DNA of 64,000 bases from Amorphophallus konjac. Its lineage: Eukaryota; Streptophyta; Magnoliopsida; Alismatales; Araceae. A model generated the notes under the pieces. The model searched no databases and had not been told where the DNA came from. It worked only from the letters and a program-made list of their open reading frames with translations. The stretch covers positions 322,345,829-322,409,828 of the forward strand of contig CM040125.1 of the NCBI GenBank assembly GCA_022559845.1. Direction: 5' to 3'. The first letter of the stretch is position 1. The number at the start of each line of letters is the position of its first letter. The position numbers and the translations under genes are program-made. Below, piece after piece: positions 9,636-20,972 of the stretch.

Positions 9636-11635
9636 ATGTCTGATAGTCATATGTCTCCTCTTCCTCCTAATTTTAATGGTTCTAACTTTAATGATTGGCT
9701 TAGGCACATGAGTCAATATGTTAAAACCATTGATCCCAACCTTTTGGACTTGGTTAAACATGATTCATATGAAATGCCTTCTAATGAGTCCAAGTGGACA
9801 GTTGAGCATGTGAAGAGATATAAAGATAATTCTAAGCTTTTACATATTTTTAGAAGTTCAATTGATCTTCACAAATTTCCACTTGTTTCTTCATGCAGAA
9901 CGGCAAGGGAGATACTGAAATGCTTGTTCGAGAACTATAAAGGAAATGAAAAGACCTCGCAAGTTGGTTCAAGCTTGATGGCCAATGAAGAAGAAAGTAA
10001 ATAAAGCTCGGACATAGAATCCGAAGGTGAAGAAGTTTCTTTTGAAGAGCTAATGGAGCTTTATGAGGAATTGTTAGGTAAATACAAAAAGGTCAAATCT
10101 TAAAATAAGAAATTGACAAAGAAAATTAAAGATGTTGTAAATTCCACTTCTTCATGTGAAAATGTGCATGCTAACTCTTCATGTGAAAACTGTAAAACTT
10201 TGGAATCAAAAGTTGAAAATCTAAAAGAGCAAAATGAATATCTAGAATCCAAAGTTGAATTGTTCTCCGATGATGTTTCTTGTTTGAATGAAGAGATTGA
10301 GAATGTTAGAAGATCTAGTGCTTCGATCTCCTGCATGTGAAAATGATTGTCATGAATTGAGTGAGCATAACAAAACTTTGTTATCTAAAATTTCCATGCT
10401 TGAGAAATCTGAAGAAAGCTTAAGAAACAAACTAACTTCTCTTTCTGATGATCAGAAGATGTTTGAAAAATTGTTTGACTCTGAATTTGATAGCAAGAGC
10501 ATCTTGAATGAAAATGAAAAATTTTAAAAAGAAAAAGGTGCCATATTGATTCAGATTTCTCTTCTTGAGGGTAGTTTGAAAAGCCTTGATAAACATGTTG
10601 TTGAAATCTGAAAATGAACAAATACTTGGTAGGATTTCAAAACTTGTTGAAGCTGAGAAAGTCCTTGAGAAAACGACTGAAAAATTGTATTCTATGAATG
10701 TTGAAAACAAAGAACTCAGAAAATGAAAACTTCAAATCTATGAATTACTTGTTGAATGATAAAGTTTGTGCATGCGAAGAAGAAATCACGAGTGCCGAAT
10801 TGCATGTTTCTGCTCTTGAAGAATAAGTACAAAGCTTAAAAGATGATTTGTCTAGATTTGTCAAAGGGAAGGAAAATTTGGATAAAATATTGGGTGTTAA
10901 GGTGAACTTTCAAAAGGAGAGTCTTGGATACACCCCTGTCAAAAAAAAAGCCTTTTGAATCCAAATTGAAAACTTCATTTGTTCATGCATCCGATACTCC
11001 GAGCACTTCTAAAGCACCACCTCCAATTGTACGAACGAAAATTTCTGAAAATGGTTTTACAAAAAGGAAAAATGTCAAACCAACCATGCCAAATATATTT
11101 CAAAAATTGAAGTCTAATGTTGAATGTTTCTATTGTGGTGGGTTTGGACATGTGATGGATGATTGTGCTCTCATGAAAGAGGATGATAAATTTACTTGCA
11201 AAGAGAAAAATATTTTCAAATCACAAAGAAATGTTTCCTGCTTTCATTGTGGCAAGCTAGGCTGCATGATGAAAAATTATTTTTCAAAGTAGAAAGTTGA
11301 ACAAAATGCTTTTAAGGGAAAGAGTAATGTTTCTTGTTTCTATTGTCACAAACTTTGCCATGTAATGGATGATTGCTTTGTGAAACAAAATGATGATTAT
11401 CGTGTCATGAATGTTAAGTTTAACTTTCCAAGAAAATTTAAAAATGAATATGTCTTTCATACTCAAAAGTTTGCATCCTCTAAGAAAAATTTATTTACAT
11501 AAAATCATGCAAACAATAGAAAATCATTCCGTAGACCCACATCTCCTTGTTGCTTTCATTGTGGGAAATACGGTCATGCTATGAACGAATGTTGGTTTTT
11601 AAAAATTGAGAATTTCCATGTTTCTAGAATGAATG
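9636..11635 (+). pseudogene. gag: Element B gag, 5' part (interrupted by element C)
   Basis: The ATG at 9636 begins MSDSHMSPLPPNFNGSNF, a copia Gag N-terminus (NDWLRHM, YVKTIDPNL, YEMPSNESKW). At about 9960 it jumps from SCRTAREIL directly to a short SLMANEE segment and an acidic helix. The rest of the capsid region seen in element A is missing, as in D, E and F. A coiled coil follows (about 10030-10880) with stops at 10002 and about 10100 and several frameshifts. The motif ILGVKVNFQKESLGY lies near 10890. CCHC knuckles follow: CFYCGGFGHVMDDC (about 11127), CFHCGKLGCMMKNY (last Cys lost), CFYCHKLCHVMDDC (His lost) and CFHCGKYGHAMNEC (about 11552). It is too damaged to be expressed as one protein. 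Confidence 0.8.
11631..11635 (+). repeat. Target-site duplication of element C (GAATG), left copy
   Basis: GAATG precedes the LTR start TGATGAGG at 11636 and is repeated exactly at 18063-18067 after the other LTR. Removing C plus one copy restores a continuous gag reading frame. Confidence 0.95.
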
Positions 11636-13789
11636 TGATGAGGACATCAACAGCTTATGGGTTGTATTGTGTGTATTGGCTTGTATGAGATTGTAATTGT
11701 GTAATTTCTTTCATTTGGGCTCCTTGTAAGGCTTATAACAAGTCATTGGGCCATTTGTAATGTATAGTCCATGGCTAGGTTGCCATTAGTAGAATCTATT
11801 AGGAGCTTATTCCATATTGGGTCTTAAGGCCATCATTATGGACCTTAATAGCCACTTAGGCCCAAATAGGCTTCTCCCTCTCATGGGCCACCAAGGGTGG
11901 AAGAGTCTAGCATGGTTAGTGGGTTTGTTACATGGCCTTTAACCATACTTGGCACAAGGGAGGCCCATGAAGGGGGCGCCCTCTTCCTTTGGCCTTATTA
12001 GACTTGGTTGGTGAAAATTAGGTAGGTTTGAATAGAATTGGTCTAAGTTAGATTAAAATATATATTAAGTGTTTTGACCACATGGGAGAAATATTTAGGA
12101 ACTCCCTGATATGCCCTTCAAAACCCCAGATCTATGGGCATTTAGTGTCTTTTTACATTTATTATATATAGCTTGTATTTTCCAATTGATTGAATTAATG
12201 AAAGTGAAAAAATCATTGTGCAAGAACCCCTCTCTTGGAGAATTTCAACCTCTCCTCTCTCTCCCCCTGGTTTCTTCATCCCCAACCCCCATTCTAGAGT
12301 GATATCTCCTTCCCCCCACCTCCGGTGATCATCGATGCCGCCGCCGCCGCCGTTCGTGCCGCCATCACGCCGCCGCGGAGCCGCCTTTGGTGTTCTATCC
12401 ATCCTGGATAGAGGCTTCTTGTCCGAATATCTGCTCTCCACCACGTGAAGATCGCACGCTGAAATTTCTATGGTGTGTTCCTCCCTTGTATCCCAAGCTC
12501 CACCTAAATTTTCACGCCCAAATTCCATCGTGTAGTATTTTCCCATTTTCGTGCATCTTTCATTCCTAGTTCTGTTTTCTCTCTGTCTTCAGTGACAATA
12601 GCCCTTTGTTTCTCACCTCCGGCCATCTTTTGGATTTGTCCAAACCCTCCCAATTTTACTGGGAGTTTTGTCCAGCATCCCCTACATCCACAAATTTTCT
12701 TAATTTTGTATCAGTCTTCTATCTATTTTTAGAAATTCGTGTTCTTCCTCAGCTACAGTGTTATCAGCCAGATTCTAGATCCGACCCACTGCTAGTGCAA
12801 AACTCATAGAAATTCAAAGCCTTCCCCAAATCCAGATCCAAAAATAGTTCTGGTTTCATAGCTTGATTTACCACAACTTTTATGAAGAACACAACCCCAG
12901 ATTCGGACGTCTACCTCGCGGTCAAAGGCAATCCACAGGAAAGTTCTCTGCTGACCTGAGATTTCAAGAACTGTACAATAGGAACTTGGAAATTCCATAA
13001 GTCCAGTTCCATGCAGATCCAGGCCCGATATCTAGGCCTAGGTTGAAGGATTTGAAGTTAGCTTTCTAACGGTGCTAGTCTCGTGTCGATCCGACATCAG
13101 GGCTGATCGTAGCGCTCGTTCTCGCCGGGACGCGCGCTGAAAACCAGAAGCTACAGATCTGTGGCCGGTTATTCCGACCGGTGCTGAACGGAGCTGCCCG
13201 GCCTCCGACCGGTGAATCAGCGTGCCGCCAGCCCGGGGAGCGCTTCCCTAAGTGTCCCCACTACAGCGGTTCCATCGGGTCCCACTCGACCCCTCCGGAC
13301 AGCACGTGGGCCCCACCATCACTAGTTCGGGTGCTGCCGAAGAGACGTGAGAAGCTGCCCGTCAACCCGAATTCGGTCTTCCCGGGCCCGTTTGTGTAGC
13401 CCTTTACCTCCCTGTGTGGAATGGGCAGAAATTCATTTGCTGTAATATGGTGTATTAATTGTCCCGGGAGTACGAGTTTCGGCCGGGTCCGTCTTCCCCA
13501 CGCCGAGCGCGTGGAGGTATCATTTTCGCTCCCTTCTCGGCATTTTACTTACTTCATATATATTTGTTTATGCCGCTACTAGAGAGCATGTGTAGGGATA
13601 TCTAGCTCGCTTTATATGTTCATTACCGCTGCTGCGAGAGAGTACGTGACCGTCCCGTGACCCGATCCGGGCACAAAAGAGAGCCGATCACCCTAGCTCA
13701 TTGCCGGTTTCTCAACCGTGCACATCCGATGCTTCCCTCGTTAAGGGGCAATCACGAGCTTGTCGTGTCTGTGGTCTCGTCCCGCATCA
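11636..13789 (+). repeat. 5' LTR of element C (2154 bp)
   Basis: TGATGAGGACATC...CCCGCATCA. It has a TATATATA box at about 12164, a GCC-trinucleotide and CpG-rich block at 12330-12390, and a second GC-rich block at 13120-13400. Small open frames inside it (for example 13181-13399) recur in the other LTR and have no protein-like features. Confidence 0.92.
12164..12171 (+). promoter_or_regulatory. Putative TATA box of element C 5' LTR
   Basis: TATATATA lies in an otherwise AT-moderate stretch upstream of the GC-rich part of the LTR and is kept in the 3' LTR at about 16432. This is the only good core-promoter candidate in the LTR. Confidence 0.4.
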
Positions 13790-13792
13790 ATT

Positions 13793-13804
13793 TGGTATCA
13801 GAGC
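13793..13804 (+). other. Primer-binding site of element C
   Basis: TGGTATCAGAGC is a perfect initiator tRNA-Met complement 3 bp after the LTR end. Confidence 0.9.
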
Positions 13805-14135
13805 GAGTTTGAGTTTAGGGTGTCAAAAAAAAAGTGTCATTCATTAGTCATTTACGTCTAGTCGTGTTTAGGGTCATCATTGTTTCAAAACAAAAAAAAA
13901 AGTATCTTTTTGCATCGCATCCCTTTACTCGGTATATCAAAAGGTGTTGTCCGAACGCTAGGCTACGCCTATCGGGAAGGCCACACACTTGCGCGAGTGG
14001 TCTTTGGATCGCTTATCTCCGCCACGTACCGAGTCTTGGTTTACGTCTAGGGTCCTTAGTGTGCATGCATTCCAAACTTGCATAGTCGGTCTAGTGTCTT
14101 GTCGCCGTGTGTATGCATGTCCATGTCCGCTACCC

Positions 14136-15467
14136 ATGGCCGTTCCCCAAGACCATACGTCTGAGTGGTCAACCTTTGTGGCCAAAGTCAATGTCCTCAT
14201 GGACCGAGCTCTTGGTTTTACCCCTCTCACTATGAAAGTTGCTCTACCCAACGGGTCCACAACGGAACTCCATTTCACCGATAGGGAGTCGGGTAATTGG
14301 GTTTCTCTTGACATCGTGGAGTCTCTCTCCAAGACAGGCGAGATTGTCTACGATGGTGATTTTGCTTTTGTTGAGTTCTATAAGAGGATCGGATCTGTTC
14401 TCTACACCAATGGTGCATGGTGCAGGATCGGCACACTTGCTGGTTCATGCATCATTTTAGGGCAAAAGTGGTTAGGAGAGAGAAGGGCCAATCTTGACTG
14501 GGACAAGAGGACTTGCACCTTATGCCCACCTTACCTACCCGGTAAGATCACCCTTAGGGACCCCGTATGTCCAGCCACCCAGCCCCAGCGGCCCACTCCA
14601 CCTTCGGATTCACGCTTGGAGCCACCTCATCCCGAGCCACCCGTATTTCTAACAGGTACATTATACATAGCCGAGCCGCTTCTTAGTTGGCTCAATGATG
14701 GCTTGGTCCCACTCCCTTACCCGTCTATGGACCCTACCCTACCTTTAGTGCCCGCCAACTCCTACCATACTACGTTTCGATCTCGTCACCATGTTGACAC
14801 ATTGGGTGACCTTATCCTTGGTTTAGGTTGGCAATGGCAGTTGACACATATGTTGGCCCGAGGTTTCGACCAACCCACGAGTCGTAGCTTCACCCATCCG
14901 GCCTTCGGGTCCATTACCTCCGAGTGCACCGTGGGTTGTGTCACCACGGAGGTTCTTCTACTTCTCCCGCTACCGGATGAGCCCGACTTCATGACTTTGC
15001 TTCCGAGGGAGGAGTCATATTTTCTATACACGGTCCCATCTACCATGACGGAGGAAGGTGACCACCCGCACCTTCAAGAATTTCACGATTGGGACCATGT
15101 CATGTTAGAACCCACCATAAGGGGTCATACCTTCTTTGATCCCTTTGACCCCTTCCCTAGTGGATCCCTAGACCCTTCATATTTCCTTCACTTCTTCGGA
15201 GAAGTCCACCTTCATACCCCTTCCCTATGGGTCGGGTCCTCCATACCCACCAAGCCCGTCCACGATACACCTACACCCGGCTCTTCCACACCCGGCTTTC
15301 CTAGCCCACTCAAGTCTCCTAAATCTAAAGGGCCGTCAATGCATGACTGGGTCATACTTGGATGTTTAGGTGTTCCCCATACCACCCATCTCCGGTTACA
15401 TAACATGCATGCATGGCACACATTCGGGTGTCCAGGTCCGCCGTCACCTATGTACGGGTCGGGCTAA
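14136..15467 (+). CDS. Element C ORF: retropepsin-like protein with altered active site
   Basis: One uninterrupted frame encodes about 443 residues from the ATG at 14136 (MAVPQDHTSEW). The frame is also open 49 codons upstream, but the internal ATG starts the part that looks like protein. The N-terminal 130 residues follow the retropepsin pattern of plant Ty3/gypsy elements. LHFTDRESGNWVSL sits where the family has its D-S-G-A-x-x-x-F-I-S loop, and ILGQKWL then LDWDKRTCTL sit where it has ILGMDWL and a following DW. The catalytic Asp-Ser-Gly is not present as such; a TDRESG string is in its place. The C-terminal 300 residues are rich in Pro, Thr and His, without known domains. No knuckle, RT or integrase follows. 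The open frame in a non-autonomous element suggests either youth or selection. Confidence 0.55.
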   Translation: MAVPQDHTSEWSTFVAKVNVLMDRALGFTPLTMKVALPNGSTTELHFTDRESGNWVSLDIVESLSKTGEIVYDGDFAFVEFYKRIGSVLYTNGAWCRIGTLAGSCIILGQKWLGERRANLDWDKRTCTLCPPYLPGKITLRDPVCPATQPQRPTPPSDSRLEPPHPEPPVFLTGTLYIAEPLLSWLNDGLVPLPYPSMDPTLPLVPANSYHTTFRSRHHVDTLGDLILGLGWQWQLTHMLARGFDQPTSRSFTHPAFGSITSECTVGCVTTEVLLLLPLPDEPDFMTLLPREESYFLYTVPSTMTEEGDHPHLQEFHDWDHVMLEPTIRGHTFFDPFDPFPSGSLDPSYFLHFFGEVHLHTPSLWVGSSIPTKPVHDTPTPGSSTPGFPSPLKSPKSKGPSMHDWVILGCLGVPHTTHLRLHNMHAWHTFGCPGPPSPMYGSG

Positions 15468-15903
15468 CAATAGGTGTGTCTAGAGTCATGCATGAGTCGG
15501 TTTCTTATTTGTGTGGTTTGTTTGGTTTGTGTGTCGTTTGTTTGTCTGCATGCGTCTTGTGCAAGCTCGTTGTCGTTCTCTTATGAGTAAGAGGCGAGTT
15601 GACTCACTTGATGAGTATGGGATCGGTTCTACATCTATACCCGGATCAGTCACCTAAAGGGACTCAGCGGTGATTCCTAGTGAGTCTTCGAGCTGCTTCC
15701 TTCCCTTTTGAGAGTGCCCCACTCGGAGTGTCCACCTTTAGCCCATAGTAGTCGCGCATATCGAGTATAAGTAGAATGAGCAGGTGACGATCATTTGGAG
15801 TGGAGCGTACCCACGTTACATGGAACGGTGACGGATCTGCCGGAGTATTCGAGCATCCCTACCCCTACTCGACGAGGTCGAGTTCCTCCCACCCGGGGAG
15901 AAT
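15468..15903 (+). other. 3' non-coding tract and polypurine tract of element C
   Basis: No gene is seen. CGGGGAGAAT at 15894-15903 directly precedes the LTR and is the likely polypurine tract. Confidence 0.6.
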
Positions 15904-18062
15904 TGATGAGGACATCAACAGCTTATGGGTTGTATTGTGTGTATTGGCTTGTATGAGATTGTAATTGTGTAATTTCTTTCATTTGGGCTCCTTGTAAGGC
16001 TTATAACAAGTCATTGGGCCATTTGTAATGTATAGTCCATGACTAGGTTGCCATTAGTAGAGTCCATTAGGAGCTTATTCCATATTGGGTCTTAAGGCCA
16101 TCATTATGGACCTTAATAGCCACTTAGGCCCAAATAGGCTTCTCCCTCTCATGGGCCACCAAGGGTGAAAGAGTCTAGCATGGTTAGTGGGCTTGTTACA
16201 TGGCCTTTAACCATACTTGGCGCAAGGGAGGCCCATGAAGGGGGCGCCCTCTTCCTTTGGCCTTATTAGGCTTGGTTGGTGAAAATTAGGTAGGTTTGAA
16301 TAGAATTGGTCTAAGTTAGATTAAAATAGATATTAAGTGTTTTGACCACATGGGAGAAATATTTAGGAACTCCCTGATATGCCCTTCAAAACCCCAGATC
16401 TATGGGCATTTAGTGTCTTTTTATATTTATTATATATAGCTTGTATTTTCCAATTGATTGAATTAATGAAAGTGAAAAAATCATTGTGCAAGAACCCCTC
16501 TCTTGGAGAATTTCGACCTCTCCTCTCTCTCCCCCTGGTTTCTTCATCCCCAACCCCCATTCTAGAGTGATATCTCATTCCCCCCACCTCCGGTGATCAT
16601 CGGTGCCGCCGCCGCCGCGGCCGCCGTTCGTGCCGCCATCACGCCGCCGCGGAGCCGCCTTCGGTGTTCTGTCCATCCTGGATAGAGGCTTCTTGTCCGA
16701 ATATCTGCTCTCCACCACGTAAAGATCTCAAGCTGCAATTTTTATGGTGTGTTCTTACCTTATATCCCAAGCTCCACCTAAATTTTCACACCCAAATTCC
16801 ATCGTTTATTATTTTCCCATTTTCATGCATCTTTCAGTCCTAGTTCTGTTTTGTCTCTGTCTACAGTGAAAGCAGCCCTGTGTTTCCCACCTCCGGCCAT
16901 CTTTTTGATTTGTCCAAACCCTCCCAATTTTACTGGGAGTTTTTTCCATCATCCCCTACATCCACAAACTTTCTTAAGTTTTTATCAGCCTTCTATCTAT
17001 TTTTAGTAATTCATGTTCTTCCTCAGCTACAGTGTTATCAGCCAGATTCCAGATCCGACCCACTGCTAGTGAAAAACTCATAGAAATTCGTAACCTTCCC
17101 AAATCCAGATCCAAAAATAGTCCTGGTTTCGTAGCTTGATTTACCACAACTTTTATGAAGAACACAAACCCAGATTCGGATGTCTACCTTGCAGTCAAAG
17201 GCAATCAACATGAAAGTTCTCTACTGACCTGAGATTTTAGGAACTGTACAATAGGAACTTGGAAATTCCATAAGTCTAGATCCGTGCAGATCCAGGCCAG
17301 ATATCTAGGCCTAGGATGAAGGATTTGAAGTTAGCTTTCCAACGGCGCCAGTCTCGTGTCGATCCGACATCGGGGCTGATCGCAGCGCTCGTTCTCGCCG
17401 GGACGCGCGCTGAAAACCAGAAGCTGCAGATCCGTGGCCGGTTATTCCGACCGGTGCCGAACGGAGCCGCCCGGCCTCCGGCCGGTGAACCAGGCTGCCA
17501 CCAGCCCGGGGAGCACTTCCCTAAGTGTCCCCACTACGGCGGTTCCATCGGGTCCCACTCGACCCCTCCGGACAGCACGTGGGCCCCACCATCACTAGTT
17601 CGGGTGCTACCGAAGAGACGCGAGAAGTCGCCCGTCAACTCGAATTCGGTCCTCCCGGGCCCGTTTGTGTAGCCCTTTACCTCCCTGCGTGGAGTGGGCA
17701 GTAATTCATTTGCTGTAATATGGTGTATTAATTATCCCGGGAGTACGAGTTTCGGCCGCGTCCGTCTTCCCCACGCCGAGCGGGTGGAGGTATCGTTTTC
17801 GCTCCCTTCTCGACATTTTACTTACTTCATATATATTTGTTTATGCCGCTGCTAGAGAGTATGTGTAGGGATATCTAGCTCGCTTTATATGTTCATTACC
17901 GCTGCTGCGAGATAGTACGTGACCGTCCCGTGACCCGATCCGGGCACAAAAGAGAGCCGATCACCCTAGCTCATTGCCGGTTTCTCAACCGTGCACATCC
18001 GACGCTTCCCTCGTTAAGGGGCAATCACGAGCTTATCGTGTCTGTGGTCTCGTCCCGCATCA
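15904..18062 (+). repeat. 3' LTR of element C (2159 bp)
   Basis: It matches the 5' LTR throughout with scattered substitutions and small indels and ends GCATCA. It is followed by the GAATG target duplication (18063-18067). Confidence 0.92.
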
Positions 18063-18339
18063 GAATGCTAGGTTTAATTTTGTTAAACCTAGAAATTTTG
18101 GAAATAGAAGAAGGAATGTTTTTGAAAACTCTCTTGATCATGTTAAAAGAAAATCTTTTTCCAAAAATGTCATCTCTCAATGCTTTTATTGTGGAAACCA
18201 TGGACATGTCATTGAGGATTGCAGGATCATGGAAAGTGATGACAAGGTGAAAATGAAAAAGTCAGGAAAAATATTTGGAAGAAATGCTTCCAACCTCCAG
18301 GGACCCAAGAAGGTTTGGGTGCCAAAATCTGACAAATGA
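18063..18339 (+). pseudogene. gag: Element B gag, 3' part
   Basis: After the target duplication the Gag frame resumes. It encodes a basic stretch, one CCHC knuckle (CFYCGNHGHVIEDC at about 18179) and the terminal motif GPKKVWVPKSDK, with a TGA at about 18337. The same GPK-x-x-WVP ending closes Gag in A, D, E and F. Read with 9636-11635 it gives up to five knuckle positions, two of them damaged. Confidence 0.8.
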
Positions 18340-18355
18340 GTCGGTTGCGGTGAAG

Positions 18356-18414
18356 GTGTGCCTTGAGGTAAACAAAGAATAAAAGAGGTTCTAGTAAAAT
18401 GGAACAAGACACAC
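18356..18414 (+). other. Post-gag helix with AATAAA loop (element B)
   Basis: GTGTGCCTTG (18356-18365) pairs with CAAGACACAC (18405-18414), nine pairs and one mismatch. AATAAA is in the loop at 18378. The same arrangement follows gag in D, E and F with different paired bases. Confidence 0.55.
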
Positions 18415-18548
18415 TCATATGGTAAAATCCCAACTTTACTCCTTCATTGTCAAACTTGATGGTTTTGATGTTTTATATGACATTTTGGTATGTTCTCATG
18501 TTATGTTTTGAATTCTTCACAAGCCGTGCATACTCTTATTGGATGAAT

Positions 18549-18657
18549 ATTTGATATATAAAATGGTGATATGTGAAATGATAGATCAAGTCTGTCAGGA
18601 AGCTATCACTATGAGTGAGTTAATCCTTGGATTAAAGCTCTCCGCCTTATACCAAAT
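18549..18657 (+). other. Candidate structured RNA (three-way junction type), element B
   Basis: ATTTGATAT (18549-18557) pairs with ATACCAAAT (18649-18657) with one A-C mismatch. Inside, GAG-TTAATC-CTTG-GATTAA-AG-CTC forms a hairpin with a CUUG loop. Motifs AAATGGTGA, GAAGCTATCAC and CTCCGCCT are shared with D. Confidence 0.5.
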
Positions 18658-19854
18658 TCAGAAATTGAATTGTTTGGCCTATGAGGAATCACGTGTTTGG
18701 AATGAATTGAATTTTCCTTTGAATTATATAGCCTTCAAATTCAATATGAAATCCTTCTTGTTTCAAAATGCAAAACTTCTAAACTGTGAACTTGCTTGAT
18801 CAAATGTAATAATATATCAACAATTGGTATTGAATGTTGACCTTGGCTCAGTTTAAAGCTCAATGACTTTGTATGTTTTCCTTGAATTGGTGATAAGTTG
18901 TTTGACATATTCAAAAATCTTCATCTTGATAATAGATGTTCAAACACTAATCTTGCTTGATTACCAAACTCTGGTTGAAACACATAAGTCATATCATGTT
19001 CAAACTGAAGCTCATATCTAATCCAAAGTTATTGTTGAATGATCATGGTTGAATGTTTGGGTTCCAAGGAAATTGGTTCATCATGAAAAATCTGAAATAA
19101 AATGATCATGGTTCAGTGCTAGATTCATTGAAAATCCATCTCATGCATTCACTTGCTCTATGCTCTTCTTAAATGCTCAAATCATTGCAAAATCTGAAAA
19201 CTTTCATAAAAATAATACATTGGCATATTTGCATATCATTCATAGATCATGCATACACTGTGAATATGAATCTCATGCATTTGGTAATTTCATGCTTGCT
19301 TGAATATTCAAGAACCCACAAAAATAGAAAACTTACATAAAAAGAATGCATTGGCATCTTTATATATCATTCCCATACTATGCATATAAAATGACAAAAA
19401 GAAGCATATTGCATATTTATGTATATAGAGCATATACATATATTTCATGATAATCGCATATCATGACTCATGAATGCTTGCATGAATGTTTCGTGAATCC
19501 TTGCATGTGTGTATGTATTTATCTTATAATAATTTTCTTTGAAAATTCTAAGGCTTCATCTCCTTGCTAAACAACAATGCAATGATTATATTCATATGTG
19601 ATACATATCATATATTAAGGGAGAGGATTTAATTCCGACTGTGCATACATTTAGGGGGAGTCATAGCCGTGTATTGTCGAATTCATTCTATATATGTAAA
19701 ATAAAAACTTACCCCCACACTCTTCCACATAGTGAATTTAATGACTTTCATTGATAAGGATTTAAGAAATTTGTTCCAACACTTTAAAGGGAACTTGAAT
19801 CTCTACATGGACATTAAAGAGTAATCGTGAGAAAAAAGCTACCTACCCCACAAA

Positions 19855-20080
19855 AATAATAAGTGGTATGTGTAACCGAGTAGCCAAGAATCCCCACTGA
19901 AACAAATGAGGAAACTCGCGTCGAAAGGTAAAGCAAAAATCCACATGTGTGACGAATCCAAGTAGTCGAGAATCCCCATTAAGACATATGAGAAAACTTA
20001 CGCCGAACGGTGAAGTGCCTTAAAAGAAACAAAATAGGGGTTGTGTGAAGCTACCGAAAGTCGAGAATCTAAATGAAAGT
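19855..20080 (+). repeat. Element B repeat with core GAATCCCCA
   Basis: Two units of about 75 bp share AGTAG, (C/G)AGAATCCCCA, A(C/T)(A/T)TGAG and the C(G)TCGAA/CGCCGAA segment. A third, shorter copy has GTCGAGAATC. Element A has a comparable CACTGAGAAA/ATGAGG unit at the equivalent place, so this may be B's version. Confidence 0.45.
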
Positions 20081-20958
20081 GTAGAGAGGAGATTACCTTC
20101 TGGTGTTCTTTAGAAAATCTGAAAATTCATATGTTTTGAAGCTCATTAGTCATTGCCTCACATTTCACATGGGTATTTTTGTGATGTATATATTTTATGA
20201 ATTTGCCTACATTCATGGTTTATGTAGTACTCCTAGTTGTGTATACACAAATCTCTTAGTTATGCTTCATGTCTTATATTCTTGAATTTGAATCACATGC
20301 CCTTTTGTTAACCCGTGCCTCATATAAGGGGAGTTACTATATGTACTATATGTGTGCATGACGATTGTGCTTGTGTGCTTGCATGTTCATGAATTCTCTT
20401 TTAGTCTAATTCTAAGCATAAACTTTGAATTTGATAGAAGTCATCATGTGCATAGCTTCATCGTGTGCATATTTGCATATTTGATATTTTCAGCATGCAT
20501 ATAGTTCATTCATGATATCATCTTGAACAAATCTATACTTTCCAACAATTGACATAGTTCATTTTGAAATACATATTTTGAACACTTCACATTGCATAAA
20601 TGCCAAAATGAGTTCTTCCAACAAATGGTATCATATCTTCGAGGCTCTCTCTTCAAGAATTGAAATTGCATATCTTTGTGCCACTATCTTGATCAACATT
20701 TGGTATCATATCTTTGAGCCCCTACTTAGCATCAATTGGCATTCAAAATGGAATCATATCCTTTGGCCTAGCATGTTCATCTCATGTCACATAACCCCCT
20801 ATCTTTTTGTAGATGACAAAAAAGGGGGAGAATGTTTGGTGTGTGCTCAATGTTTTATGAATGATGTTATCTTGGGGAGAATGGGAGAATTAGTGTATGC
20901 TCAATATTTACAAATGTTTGCAAATCTATATTATCACACACATCATTTTGTCATCATC

Positions 20959-20972
20959 AAAAAGGGGGAGAT
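20959..20972 (+). other. Polypurine tract of element B
   Basis: AAAAAGGGGGAGAT directly precedes the LTR start TGTTGCATCC at 20973. Confidence 0.9.

Larger units (their letters stand above)
11636..18062 (+). mobile_element. Element C: non-autonomous LTR retrotransposon with one protease-like ORF
   Basis: Two LTRs of about 2.15 kb (11636-13789 and 15904-18062) flank a 2.1-kb interior with a primer-binding site, one ORF and a polypurine tract. The LTRs start TGATGAGG and end GCATCA. A perfect 5-bp duplication GAATG flanks it. No reverse transcriptase or integrase is present, so it depends on another element. The protease-like ORF and large LTRs resemble Ty3/gypsy-derived non-autonomous elements more than copia. 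That class is an inference. Confidence 0.92.
18340..20958 (+). other. 3' non-coding tract of element B
   Basis: No pol and no credible ORF lie in these 2.6 kb. Contents in order: a post-gag helix with AATAAA in its loop (18356-18414), a stem-closed structure (18549-18657), AT-rich sequence, GGGGGAG copies (19651, 20824), and a two-to-three-copy repeat (19855-20080). Confidence 0.7.

Noticed and set aside
13181..13399. ORF of 72 codons in the C 5' LTR (118-codon version at 17316-17672)
   Set aside because: GC-rich LTR sequence; the two LTR copies differ in frame length and show no domain.
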